A stretch of 64,000 nucleotides of DNA from contig NZ_QRVG01000002.1 of NCBI RefSeq assembly GCF_003459245.1, positions 82,715-146,714 on the forward strand, read 5' to 3'. Numbering within the stretch: position 1 is the stretch's first letter; the number at the start of each line of letters is the position of its first letter. The translations under genes and the position numbers were made by a program. Of the stretch, positions 35,437 to 43,558 are shown one piece after another. The notes under the pieces were generated by a model, which saw only the letters and a list, made by a program, of their open reading frames with translations, ran no database searches and had not been told where the DNA came from. Origin of the DNA: Collinsella sp. AF23-2 (lineage in GTDB: Bacteria; Actinomycetota; Coriobacteriia; Coriobacteriales; Coriobacteriaceae).

Positions 35437-37692
35437 TTACGCATCCTTGGCAGATGCCTTAACAGCGCCTGTCTTGGACTTGGGAGCAGCCTTTTTGGTG
35501 GCCGTCTTCTTGGCCGTGGCCTTAGCGGCGGGCTTTGCAGCCTTAGTCTTTGCCTTCGCCTTTGCCGGAGCCTTCTTAGCAGCCGCAGGCTTGGGCTTCA
35601 CCGAAGACGTACGCTTTTTGGGCGCAGCCTTGGGCTCCTCGACCACGGGCGGCTTATAGCTGCTGGGACCGCGGCGCTTAAGCACCACGCCTGCCAGACC
35701 GGGCACCTTAATCTCAATGGAGTCCATCTGCCCGTTCCAGGGATAGGGCTCGCTCGAGCAGGTGTAGGGCTCCTTGCCGGCATAGCCGCTGCCGCCAAAC
35801 TCGGGACGGTCGGAGTCAAAGATGACCTCCCAGTCACCCTCGCGCGGCACACCCACGCGGAAGCTCTCGTAGCTCGCCGGGTCAAAGTTGATCAGGATCA
35901 CCAGGTCGTCGTCGATGTCCTCGCCCTGGCGCACAAAGCTCACGATGGACTGCTTGGAGTTGTCCGCGTCGATCCAGGTAAAGCCGTCATCGGTGTAGCC
36001 GCGCTCGTACAGGGCGGGCTCGGCGGTGTACAGGTGGTTGAGCGCCTTGATAAACGCCTGATGATGACGGTGGGTCTCGTACTCCTCGGTCAGGAACCAC
36101 TGAATGGACTCGTAGTAGCGCCACTCAATAAACTGGCCGATCTCGTTGCCCATAAAGTTGAGCTTGGCGCCGGGGTGCGTCATCTGGTAGAAGGCCAGCG
36201 TGCGCAGGCCGGCAAATTGGCGCCACCAGTCGCCCGGCATGCGGCCGATCAGCGAGCACTTGCCGTGTACGACCTCGTCGTGGCTCAGCGGGCAGATGAA
36301 GTTCTCGGTAAAGGCGTACATGATGGAGAACGTGAGCAGCCCGTGGTTGCTGGGGCGCCACGGAAAATCGGTCTGCATGTAGTGCAGGGTGTCGTTCATC
36401 CAACCCATGTCCCACTTGTAGTGGAAGCCCAGGCCGCCGTCCTGCGGCGGATAGGTCACGAGCGGCCACGCGGTGGACTCCTCAGCCATCATCATCACGT
36501 CAGGGAAGTGGGCCTCCACGGCGCAGTTGACCTGGCGGATAAAAGCGCTGGCGTCCAGGTCCTCCTCGGTACCGTACTTGTTGAACTTCTTTTGGCCCGG
36601 ATCGTCGATGCCAAAGTTGAGGTACAGCATGCTGGACACGCCATCCATGCGGATGCCGTCAACGTGGAAGTTCTCGAGCCAGTACAGCACGTTGGAAACA
36701 AGGAAGGAGCGGACCTCGCCGCGGGCGAAGTCAAACTTGTGCGTGCCCCAGTTGGGGTGAATCTCGTGCTCAAACAGCATGTGGCCGTTAAAGGAGGCAA
36801 GGCCATGGGCGTCGGCGCAAAAACCGCCGGGTACCCAGTCCATGATCACGCCAATGCCTGCCTCGTGGCACGCATCGATAAAGTGCATGAGCTGCTGCGG
36901 GTTGCCGTAGCGCGACGTGGCGGCATAGTAGCCGGTCGTCTGGTAGCCCCATGAGCCATCGAAGGGATGCTCCATGAGCGGCATGACCTCGATATGCGTG
37001 TAGCCCATGTCGCGCACGTAGTCCACGAGCTCCACCGACAGGTCGTCGTAGGTGTAAAACTCGCCGCGCTGCGCGGGGAAGGGGTCCATGGGGCCTGGGT
37101 AGTTGCCGTACTCGTCCGGCTCGCCCTGCGGCGCATCGCCGTGGCGCTTCCACGAGCCAATATGCACCTCGTAGATGTTGAGCGGCTGCGACATGTGGTT
37201 GTGGCCAGCGCGGCGCTTGAGCCACGCGGCATCGTTCCACTTATAGCCGTCGAGTGTCCACAGCACGCTCGCAGTACCCGGAGGGCACTCGGCCCTAAAG
37301 GCATACGGATCGGCCTTGTAGAGCTTTTCGCCCTCGTTGGTCTCGATGAGATATTTATAGAGCTGACCTTGTTCTGCGCCAGGAATAAAGCCTTCCCAAA
37401 TAGCGCTCGTATGCACGGGCACCAGAGGGTTGGCTTCCTCATCCCAGTCGTTAAAATCGCCAATGACATGCACGCTCTTTACATCGGGCGCCCAAACGCA
37501 AAAGCGCCAGCCGCGCGTACGGTTCTGCGTGTCGGGGTGCGCACCCATCTTTTCCCAGCTGCGCTCCCACGTGCCGATGCCAAATAGATAGACATCGTCC
37601 TTGGTGAGCTCCGGTGCGTGCGGGGCGGCTTTACGGGTTGCGGGCTTTTTAGCCGTTGGCTTTAGCTTTGTATCGCTCACGTTTGATCCCAT
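35437..37692 (-). CDS. glgB: GlgB, 1,4-alpha-glucan branching enzyme with a Lys/Ala-rich tail
   Basis: GH13/CBM48 branching enzyme (about 751 aa). After a Lys-rich N-terminus comes a CBM48 (WRFCVWAPDVKSVHVIGDFNDW). The barrel follows, with nucleophile Asp in VDGIRMDGVSSMLY, acid Glu in MMAEESTAWP and LSHDEVVHGK. The catalytic protein ends near residue 675. About 70 further residues (KKRTSSVKPKPAAAKK... to AKDA, rich in AKK/KAK units) form a histone-like tail similar in composition to that of GlgA. The start is uncertain: ATG at 37692 or 37695 has no clear ribosome site, and GTG at 37680 is possible. It is the first gene of the glg operon. Confidence 0.92.
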   Translation of the reverse strand: MGSNVSDTKLKPTAKKPATRKAAPHAPELTKDDVYLFGIGTWERSWEKMGAHPDTQNRTRGWRFCVWAPDVKSVHVIGDFNDWDEEANPLVPVHTSAIWEGFIPGAEQGQLYKYLIETNEGEKLYKADPYAFRAECPPGTASVLWTLDGYKWNDAAWLKRRAGHNHMSQPLNIYEVHIGSWKRHGDAPQGEPDEYGNYPGPMDPFPAQRGEFYTYDDLSVELVDYVRDMGYTHIEVMPLMEHPFDGSWGYQTTGYYAATSRYGNPQQLMHFIDACHEAGIGVIMDWVPGGFCADAHGLASFNGHMLFEHEIHPNWGTHKFDFARGEVRSFLVSNVLYWLENFHVDGIRMDGVSSMLYLNFGIDDPGQKKFNKYGTEEDLDASAFIRQVNCAVEAHFPDVMMMAEESTAWPLVTYPPQDGGLGFHYKWDMGWMNDTLHYMQTDFPWRPSNHGLLTFSIMYAFTENFICPLSHDEVVHGKCSLIGRMPGDWWRQFAGLRTLAFYQMTHPGAKLNFMGNEIGQFIEWRYYESIQWFLTEEYETHRHHQAFIKALNHLYTAEPALYERGYTDDGFTWIDADNSKQSIVSFVRQGEDIDDDLVILINFDPASYESFRVGVPREGDWEVIFDSDRPEFGGSGYAGKEPYTCSSEPYPWNGQMDSIEIKVPGLAGVVLKRRGPSSYKPPVVEEPKAAPKKRTSSVKPKPAAAKKAPAKAKAKTKAAKPAAKATAKKTATKKAAPKSKTGAVKASAKDA

Positions 37693-37916
37693 CATGACGC
37701 GGCAGCGTGTTGCCTTGGTGACTAGATGCGAAAGGTCCAAGGCTGCACGAATCGAAGGGACGGCGATAGTTCTATGATTCGTTCCACCTCGCGTGCTCGG
37801 TGGAACTTTCGGCAGAAACTACGATAACACCTGTACGTTACTTTTATGAAGGAAAGTGGTTTTAGGGCGGCGTTTAATCGGTAAGCGCCATGTTTAGACC
37901 ACTGGCAGAATTGCCG

Positions 37917-38004
37917 TGGTAAAACTCTTGACAGTTTTACCAATTAGGGTTTCAAGATTGTTAGTTTGACGTTTGGTAAAACGTTTTTAGCAGGATGTTT
38001 ACCA
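37917..38004. promoter_or_regulatory. Two TGGTAAAAC inverted repeats in the glgB / HAD divergent region
   Basis: Site 1 (37917-37942) is a perfect palindrome with ten-base arms TGGTAAAACT / AGTTTTACCA and a centre that contains TTGACA, a -35 box facing the HAD gene. Site 2 (37974-38004) has arms TGGTAAAAC / GTTTACCA and ends 22 bases before the HAD start. A repressor bound here would block the HAD-side promoter and possibly glgB. Sites of this size and symmetry suit a dimeric helix-turn-helix regulator; the regulator gene is not in the window. The remaining divergent region (37693-37916) shows no other gene. Confidence 0.6.
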
Positions 38005-38026
38005 TTTGACATCGAAAGGTTCGTTT

Positions 38027-38716
38027 ATGTCCCAGACCGCCGCCCCCAACGTTGCTTTTATTTTCGATTGCGACGGCACACTGGTTAATAGCACCCCCGT
38101 TTGGGCCTATGCCCAGCCCGAGTTATTGCACCGCCACGGAGTCGACGTGACGGTCGACGATTTTGCCCAGTTTGAGCATTTGTCGCTCGAGGACGAGTGC
38201 CAGGCCTACCACGACACCTGGGACATTGGCGCGAATGGCGAAGAGCTGTATCGCGAGCTGAGCGACATCCTGATCGATGGCTACTCCAAGGTGCCGCCGC
38301 GCGAGGGGCTCCTGGTATTTTTGGAGCAGGCGAAGGCGGCGGCCATTGCCATGTGCGTTGCCACGTCCACACCGGCCGAGCTGGTTAAGTCTGCGCTTGC
38401 GGGTGCCGGGCTCGATGCCTACATGGAGTTTGTGACCACCACGGGCGAGGCGGGACGCTCCAAGCAGTTCCCCGACGTGTACGAGCTGGCGTTGCGTCGC
38501 CTGGAGGAGCGCCATGGGCACAAGTTTGAGCGCACGTGGGTGTTTGAGGACGCGGTCTTTGGCCTTAAGAGCTGTGGGGCCGCCGGCTTTAAGCGTGTGG
38601 GTATTTATGATCCGCACGGCCGCATGAAGCGCGACGACGTACGCACCAACTGCGATATCTTTATCGACAGCTATGAGGACCTGGATTTGGCCCGCGTGCT
38701 TGCATTTGAGGGATAG
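38027..38716 (+). CDS. HAD-superfamily phosphatase (beta-phosphoglucomutase-like)
   Basis: Predicted sugar-phosphate phosphatase or mutase (229 aa). It has HAD motif I FIFDCDGTLVNSTP near residue 13, motif II in CVATSTPAEL, and motifs III/IV in the KQFPDVYELAL and VFEDAVFGLKSCGAAGF stretch, all intact. A helical cap lies between motifs I and II. The substrate cannot be read from sequence. Position opposite glgB and behind the TGGTAAAAC sites suggests a link to glucose phosphates. ATG at 38027 has GAAAGG seven bases upstream. The thiamine pyrophosphokinase gene follows after nine bases. Confidence 0.85.
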   Translation: MSQTAAPNVAFIFDCDGTLVNSTPVWAYAQPELLHRHGVDVTVDDFAQFEHLSLEDECQAYHDTWDIGANGEELYRELSDILIDGYSKVPPREGLLVFLEQAKAAAIAMCVATSTPAELVKSALAGAGLDAYMEFVTTTGEAGRSKQFPDVYELALRRLEERHGHKFERTWVFEDAVFGLKSCGAAGFKRVGIYDPHGRMKRDDVRTNCDIFIDSYEDLDLARVLAFEG

Positions 38717-38725
38717 GCGAGGGCT

Positions 38726-39367
38726 GTGGCTTGTAAGGTATTAGTGGTCTGCGGCTCGCCCGTGGTGGCGAGCGCGGACCTGTTGAGTAGGCTAGTGGGG
38801 GAGTGCGATCACGTTGTCGCCGTGGACCGCGGGCTCGATGCGCTGCTGGGCGCCGGCCTGGGCTGCGACGTTTATGTGGGGGATGCCGACACGGTGAGCG
38901 ATGCGGGCCGCGCGCTGATCGATGCCGCCACCGACTTTGAAGTTGAGCGCCACGACCCGTACAAGGACTATACCGATCTTGCGCTGGCGCTTGATTCCGT
39001 CCGCCGTCGCTGGCCAGGTGCCGAAGTAGTTGCGACCTGCGCCACCGGCGGCCGCCCGGATATGGCGCTTTCCGTACTGGGCCTGCTCGCGGGCTACAAT
39101 GACGCCCCCGTCTGGATTGCCGAGGACAAGGTGGTCGCCCGCATCCTTCGCGCAGGCGAATCGTGGACTATCGAAGGTGCCGAAGGAAAGACGTTTTCTA
39201 TCATCGCCATTGCCCCCAACACCAAGGTAAGTGAACACGGTCTAGAGTGGGAGCTAGACCACAGCTCTCTGGACCTGCTAACCGACACAGGCGTCAGTAA
39301 CATAGTAAGAACAACAGCCAACATAACCGTCCGCCAAGGAACCGCAATTGGATTCCTATTCGCGTGA
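38726..39367 (+). CDS. thiN: Thiamine pyrophosphokinase
   Basis: Transfers pyrophosphate from ATP to thiamine, giving the cofactor TPP (213 aa). VAVDRGLDALLGAGL, the GDADTVSD metal site near residue 50, DPYKDYTDLALAL near residue 72, and a C-terminal beta-rich thiamine-binding domain with a late TGVSN.. stretch match the family. GTG at 38726 starts nine bases after the HAD gene. TPP is used by the unusual TPP enzyme of the capsule locus, but the two are probably unrelated in control. Confidence 0.85.
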   Translation: MACKVLVVCGSPVVASADLLSRLVGECDHVVAVDRGLDALLGAGLGCDVYVGDADTVSDAGRALIDAATDFEVERHDPYKDYTDLALALDSVRRRWPGAEVVATCATGGRPDMALSVLGLLAGYNDAPVWIAEDKVVARILRAGESWTIEGAEGKTFSIIAIAPNTKVSEHGLEWELDHSSLDLLTDTGVSNIVRTTANITVRQGTAIGFLFA

Positions 39368-39447
39368 GGGTTTTATCGGGACGGAGCAGGGATTTTAGGG
39401 CCTGTCCCAAAAATCCCGTAAGGCACCCCAACAACCCAAAAAAGTCC

Positions 39448-39476
39448 TTGCATCAAAGAAGGTCTTCCCCTATAGT
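39448..39476 (+). promoter_or_regulatory. Promoter of tRNA-Ala
   Basis: TTGCAT and TATAGT hexamers are separated by exactly 17 bases. The -10 box ends 13 bases before the mature tRNA. Confidence 0.7.
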
Positions 39477-39489
39477 ATCTCCTCGTCAC

Positions 39490-39565
39490 GGGGGCGTAGC
39501 TCAGCTGGGAGAGCGCTTGACTGGCAGTCAAGAGGTCAGGGGTTCGATCCCCCTCGTCTCCACCA
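39490..39565 (+). tRNA. tRNA-Ala (anticodon GGC)
   Basis: A 76-base cloverleaf with the CCA end encoded. The acceptor stem is GGGGGCG / CGTCTCC and includes the G3-U70 wobble that identifies alanine tRNAs. The D arm is GCTCAGCTGGGAGAGC. The anticodon stem CTTGA/TCAAG carries loop CTGGCAG (anticodon GGC). The T loop is TTCGATC. Confidence 0.97.
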
Positions 39566-39574
39566 TTGTGATTT

Positions 39575-39606
39575 AAAAGGCCATCGGATATCCGGTGGCC
39601 TTTTTT
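39575..39606 (+). terminator. Terminator of tRNA-Ala
   Basis: AAAAGGCCATCGGAT pairs with its near-complement ATCCGGTGGCCTTTT (one wobble) and runs into six T. It starts ten bases after the tRNA. Confidence 0.85.
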
Positions 39607-40360
39607 CATACCCATCAACCCCACAAACCAAAGTGACGCGTACACCCGCGCCCACCCCATAAAAAGTTGCGCAATTCCTTCCCGGTTTTGTACAAAGTTT
39701 GTTAGCCAAAGATAATAGTTTGAGCAATTCACGCCGCCAGCAATGCAACTCAGGCAGTGCTCACCAACCCACACGCCCCCATAAACCTGCGGCAATGTTT
39801 GCAAGACGGCACAATATCCCCCATAACCACGGCAAATAAACAATATGTTGCTCAATACACCCCAAAACGCATGGGCTGCCTGCTGTGCTAGAATACCTAA
39901 CGTTACATGGGTTCAACTGTGCTAACGGCTCCAGCAAGCCGCAATGCACAGGGTCGATCAGCATCCGGCCGTAACGGCGGTGCCAGAAAAACCACGAGCT
40001 CCAATAGCGTCGTCATGCGTATCGCATCGAAAGTGTTTGTACTTGACTTTGTTCAAGCTGTACTTTCGAATCGGTATCTCATGACAAATCGCAGCAGTTC
40101 TGCAGCTGTTTGCGTGCGGTCCAGTTTTGTACCCGCTTGACTGGTTCGCACGCAGCCAGCTGGAGTCGCGGTCATTTTGCGTTACACGTCCGCGTCTCCA
40201 GCAACTGCGCTTATACATACCGTTTACGGTGGGACAGAGCCACGTGCTTGTCTAACTGGGCTCAGGGTTTGAATATGGAGCGCCTTCGCGCATGAGCGCC
40301 CTGGCGAAGCCATACCCAAACCCCGTGAGCCACACGTAAGACAGCAAGGGGGTGGTGCTC
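39607..40360 (+). promoter_or_regulatory. Long structured leader of the capsule operon
   Basis: No convincing gene lies here; the open frames are short and unlike known proteins. An extended -10 box (TGCTAGAAT, 39886-39894) suggests transcription starts near 39900, giving a leader of about 460 bases. The leader contains several possible hairpins, such as CTTGACTTTGTTCAAG near 40043 and a TGGAGTCGCGG / CCGCGTCTCCA pair at about 40161-40201. Operons controlled by NusG-type specialised antiterminators often carry their recognition RNA in such leaders; that role is inferred. Confidence 0.45.
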
Positions 40361-40906
40361 GTGTGGTATGTGATCCAGGTCATTAACGGTCGCGAAGACG
40401 TAATGCGCGAGCGCATCGAGCGCATGGTGCCGGCGAGCGCCATGCAGGAGCTCTTTTACCCCCAATTTCAAACCGAGATCAAAGTACACGGCGAATGGGT
40501 CAATACGACCAAGCCGCTCTTTCCCGGTTATCTTATCTGCGATACGGCAGATCCCCGTACCGTGCAACAGTATCTGCTGCGTATGGACGACTTTGCCCGT
40601 GTGTTATCCCAGGATGGTCAGTTTGTGCCGCTGGCAAAAGAAGAGACCCAGCTCATTGGCAGTTTTACCAATAGAGGAGACCGCGTAGTGCCCATGAGCG
40701 AGGCCTTAAAAGACGGCGACCAGGTCGTAGTGACGGCAGGTCCACTGTTGGGCCACGAGGGCCTCATCAAAACCATTAATAGACGCAAGAGCACTGCTTA
40801 TCTGGAGCTCGACCTGTGCGGCCGACGTGTGACTACGCGCGTTGGCCTTGCCGTGCTTTCGGCCGAACAGCGCGTAATGCGAAACCTAAAAAAGGCGATC
40901 GCCTAG
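40361..40906 (+). CDS. NusG-paralogue transcription antiterminator (LoaP/UpxY-like)
   Basis: Specialised NusG homologue (181 aa). It has the NGN domain (WYVIQVINGREDVMRERIER; LFPGYLICDT, the conserved FPGY strand) and a C-terminal KOW domain (GDQVVVTAGPLLGHEGLIKTI). It sits at the head of the capsule locus, where LoaP, UpxY and RfaH homologues usually act to let RNA polymerase read through long polysaccharide operons. Three in-frame GTG codons are possible (40352, 40355, 40361). I chose 40361 because AAGGGGG ends eight bases upstream and the protein then begins directly with the family's WYV strand. Confidence 0.85.
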   Translation: MWYVIQVINGREDVMRERIERMVPASAMQELFYPQFQTEIKVHGEWVNTTKPLFPGYLICDTADPRTVQQYLLRMDDFARVLSQDGQFVPLAKEETQLIGSFTNRGDRVVPMSEALKDGDQVVVTAGPLLGHEGLIKTINRRKSTAYLELDLCGRRVTTRVGLAVLSAEQRVMRNLKKAIA

Positions 40907-40957
40907 CTGCTGGCGGACGCTACACAGAACAGGGAGGATCCCCGATCTGGGGACGAA

Positions 40958-41722
40958 GTGTTGAAAGAGAACGTGTCGGATAAACCTCAATATGCAACGG
41001 ATGCGCCCGCGGGGGCGACGCTCATCGCTCAGGCCATGGACCGGCGTGAGGGCGGCGATCGCTACAAGGCCATGCAGTCCATCATGGACTGGGATCGTTC
41101 GCGCCTGGCCTACCGCGCCGTTAAGCGCGCCTTTGACATCGTGTTCAGCGGCTGCGTGCTGGCCGTCATAGCCGTACCCAGCCTTGTGCTTGCCGCGGCC
41201 ATCCGCCTAGAGAGTGAGGGCAACCCCTTCTACAGCCAGATCCGAGTGGGGCAGACCCGCCCCGACGGCAGCCTGTCCACCTTCCGCATGTGGAAGTTCC
41301 GAAGCATGTACAAGGACGCCGACGAGCGCCTCGCCGAGCTCAAGGAACAAAACGAGATCGCCGGCGCCATGTTCAAGATGAGGGAGGATCCCCGCGTCAC
41401 GAAGATCGGCAAGTTCATACGTAAGCACTCCATCGACGAGTTCCCGCAGTTCCTCAACGTGTTCCTGGGCCAGATGAGCGTGGTGGGCCCGCGCCCGCCG
41501 CTGCCGCGCGAGGTTGAGCAGTACACCGAGTACGACCTGCAGCGCCTGGCCGTGAAGCCAGGCATCACCGGCTGGTGGCAGGTGACGGACCGCAATTCGA
41601 CCGATTTTGACGGCATGGTCCAGCGCGACCTTGAATACATCGCTAAGCGCGGGATCATCACGGACCTCAAGATTGTCGTCCTTACGGTAATCGAGGTCAT
41701 CACCGGTAAGGGTGCGTGCTAA
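40958..41722 (+). CDS. Polyprenyl-phosphate sugar-1-phosphate transferase (WbaP/WcaJ C-terminal type)
   Basis: Initiating phosphoglycosyl transferase (254 aa) that loads the first sugar phosphate on undecaprenyl phosphate. After a roughly 50-residue cytoplasmic N-terminus come KRAFDIVFSGCVLAVIAVP (re-entrant membrane helix), FYSQIRVGQ, FRMWKFRSMY, KIGKFIRKHSIDEFPQFLNV and VGPRPPLPREV, all in family order. The N-terminal four-helix domain of long WbaP forms is missing, so this is the short functional form. Start codon is GTG (40958) or the TTG three bases on; AGGGAGG lies rather far upstream (about 20 bases). The stop overlaps the next ATG (TAATG). Confidence 0.93.
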   Translation: MLKENVSDKPQYATDAPAGATLIAQAMDRREGGDRYKAMQSIMDWDRSRLAYRAVKRAFDIVFSGCVLAVIAVPSLVLAAAIRLESEGNPFYSQIRVGQTRPDGSLSTFRMWKFRSMYKDADERLAELKEQNEIAGAMFKMREDPRVTKIGKFIRKHSIDEFPQFLNVFLGQMSVVGPRPPLPREVEQYTEYDLQRLAVKPGITGWWQVTDRNSTDFDGMVQRDLEYIAKRGIITDLKIVVLTVIEVITGKGAC

Positions 41723-42498
41723 TGCTCGATAATTATTCAAAGTATTCCGAGCTCAATCGCGTGCCGGTAATTGATGTCCCGATTACCGGCACGAATATGC
41801 CTCACTGCATTCATTTTCTTACTGAGCATATCGATGAGCTCCGTGGCGAATACATCTGCGTTTCTAATGCACATACGTCTGTAATGGCCCACGATGATCC
41901 TTCCTATTGGGCTTGCCAAGCTGAATCCGTCATGTCTGTTCCTGATGGAAAACCCCTGTCGATTGTTGGTAGAAAGGCTGTTGCATCAATGGACCGCGTT
42001 ACTGGTCCAGACTTGATGCGAGAGATTTTTGAGATCTCCAGCCTGCACGGATGGAGCCATTACTTCTACGGAAATGAGACGAAGAACCTCGAGGCGCTCA
42101 GAGATGCGCTTCAAAAGGAATATCCGAGCTTGGAAATCGCAGGCATGGAACCCTCCGTTTTCCGTCCACTGACATATGGCGAAAAATGCGATTTATCCCA
42201 ACGTATTGCCGACTCAGGGGCCGATTTCGCATGGATCGCGCTTGGTGCGCCTCGTCAGGAGCTTCTTATGCACGAACTCAAAGGGGGGCCGCAGCCGCTG
42301 ATGATCGGCGTTGGTGGCGCGTTCAACGTTCTCGCCGGAGTGGTACCGGAGGCACCGATCTGGATGCAAAACCTAAGCCTTGAGTGGCTATACAGACTTA
42401 TCCAAGAGCCGAAACGACTTTTCAAACGATATCTAGTTACTAATACCAAATTCCTCTTTTACCAGTTCACGGGCGCCAAGCGCAAGGAAGGCAAGTAG
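41722..42498 (+). CDS. WecG/TagA/CpsF-family glycosyltransferase (GT26)
   Basis: GT26 transferase (258 aa), normally adding the second sugar (N-acetylmannosamine uronate or N-acetylmannosamine) to the lipid-linked intermediate. Family features: ICVSNAHTSVMA, VPDGKPLSIVGR (family: .PDG.G.V...), GPDLMREIF, FYGNETKNLEAL and APRQELLMHE near residue 175, GVGGAFNVLAG, QNLSLEWLYRL.QEP.R. Base composition is less G+C-rich than the following capE. ATG at 41722 overlaps the previous stop. Confidence 0.9.
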   Translation: MLDNYSKYSELNRVPVIDVPITGTNMPHCIHFLTEHIDELRGEYICVSNAHTSVMAHDDPSYWACQAESVMSVPDGKPLSIVGRKAVASMDRVTGPDLMREIFEISSLHGWSHYFYGNETKNLEALRDALQKEYPSLEIAGMEPSVFRPLTYGEKCDLSQRIADSGADFAWIALGAPRQELLMHELKGGPQPLMIGVGGAFNVLAGVVPEAPIWMQNLSLEWLYRLIQEPKRLFKRYLVTNTKFLFYQFTGAKRKEGK

Positions 42499-43557
42499 AT
42501 GAAATCCACCACCGCATTCAAAGACAAGACCCTGATGATCACGGGCGGCACCGGCTCGTTCGGCAACACCGTCCTCAAGCACTTCATGGACACCGACCTG
42601 GCCGAGATCCGCATCTTCTCTCGCGACGAGAAGAAGCAGGACGACATGCGCCACCGCCTGCAGGAGAAGTCGCCCGAGCTCGCCTCCAAGGTGCGCTTCT
42701 TCATCGGCGACGTCCGTAACGCCCAGTCGGTGCGCGACGCCATGCACGGCGTGGACTACATCTTCCACGCCGCCGCCTTGAAGCAGGTGCCCTCCTGCGA
42801 GTTCTTCCCCATGGAGGCCGTGCGCACCAACGTCATCGGCACGGACAACGTGCTGCACGCCGCGATCGACGAGGGCGTCGACCGCGTCGTGTGCCTGTCC
42901 ACCGACAAGGCGGCATACCCCATCAACGCCATGGGCAAGTCCAAGGCCATGATGGAGTCCATCATCTACGCCAACGCCCGAAACGGCGCCGGCCGCACCA
43001 CCATCTGCTGCACCCGCTACGGCAACGTCATGTGCTCGCGCGGCAGCGTCATCCCGCTGTTCATCGACCGCATCCGAAAAGGGGAGCCGCTCACGGTCAC
43101 CGACCCCAACATGACCCGCTTCCTCATGAACCTGGACGAGGCGGTCGACCTGGTGCAGTTCGCCTTCGAGCACGCCAACCCCGGCGACCTGTTCATCCAG
43201 AAGGCGCCTGCCTCCACCATCGGCGACCTCGCCGAGGCGGTCCAGGAGGTCTTCGGCCGCGTGGGCACCCAGGTGATCGGCACCCGCCACGGCGAGAAGC
43301 TCTTCGAGACCCTCATGACCCGCGAGGAGCGCCTGCGCGCCGAGGACATGGGTGGCTACTACCGCGTGGCATGCGACTCGCGCGACCTGAACTACGACAA
43401 GTTCGTCGTGGACGGTGAGGTGGAGACCCAGGCCGACGAGTCCTACACCTCCCACAACACCGAGAGGCTCGACGTTGAGGGCACCATCGCCAAGATCAAG
43501 ACCGCCGAGTACGTGCAGCTGGCGCTCGAGGGCCGCGAGCACGAGGCGGTGCAGTAG
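42499..43557 (+). CDS. capE: CapE-type UDP-GlcNAc 4,6-dehydratase / 5-epimerase
   Basis: Extended SDR enzyme (352 aa) beginning UDP-L-FucNAc synthesis from UDP-GlcNAc. The Rossmann motif is ITGGTGSFGNTV near residue 15. FHAAALKQVPSCEFFP is a CapE/FlaA1-type hallmark. The catalytic lysine-type motif replaces YxxxK with MGKSKAMMES, as in this branch of 4,6-dehydratases. HGEKLFETLMTREE and a CapE-type C-terminus complete it. It is followed directly by capF and capG, so the pathway is complete. The three genes are much more G+C-rich, with long antisense frames, than the flanking transferases. Confidence 0.92.
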   Translation: MKSTTAFKDKTLMITGGTGSFGNTVLKHFMDTDLAEIRIFSRDEKKQDDMRHRLQEKSPELASKVRFFIGDVRNAQSVRDAMHGVDYIFHAAALKQVPSCEFFPMEAVRTNVIGTDNVLHAAIDEGVDRVVCLSTDKAAYPINAMGKSKAMMESIIYANARNGAGRTTICCTRYGNVMCSRGSVIPLFIDRIRKGEPLTVTDPNMTRFLMNLDEAVDLVQFAFEHANPGDLFIQKAPASTIGDLAEAVQEVFGRVGTQVIGTRHGEKLFETLMTREERLRAEDMGGYYRVACDSRDLNYDKFVVDGEVETQADESYTSHNTERLDVEGTIAKIKTAEYVQLALEGREHEAVQ

Positions 43558-43558
43558 G

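Noticed and set aside
24665..37740. Very long plus-strand open frames (up to 768 codons) opposite glgP, glgA, glgB and the GH13-GH77 gene
   Set aside because: They follow from strong G/C third-position bias on the coding strand; the minus-strand proteins have complete catalytic motifs and ribosome sites, and the antisense products are Val/Leu/Gly-rich with no domain.
39490..39565. tRNA-Ala as an integration site for a genomic island covering the capsule locus
   Set aside because: I found no second copy of the tRNA 3' end and no integrase gene in the window; a capsule locus next to a tRNA can arise without integration.
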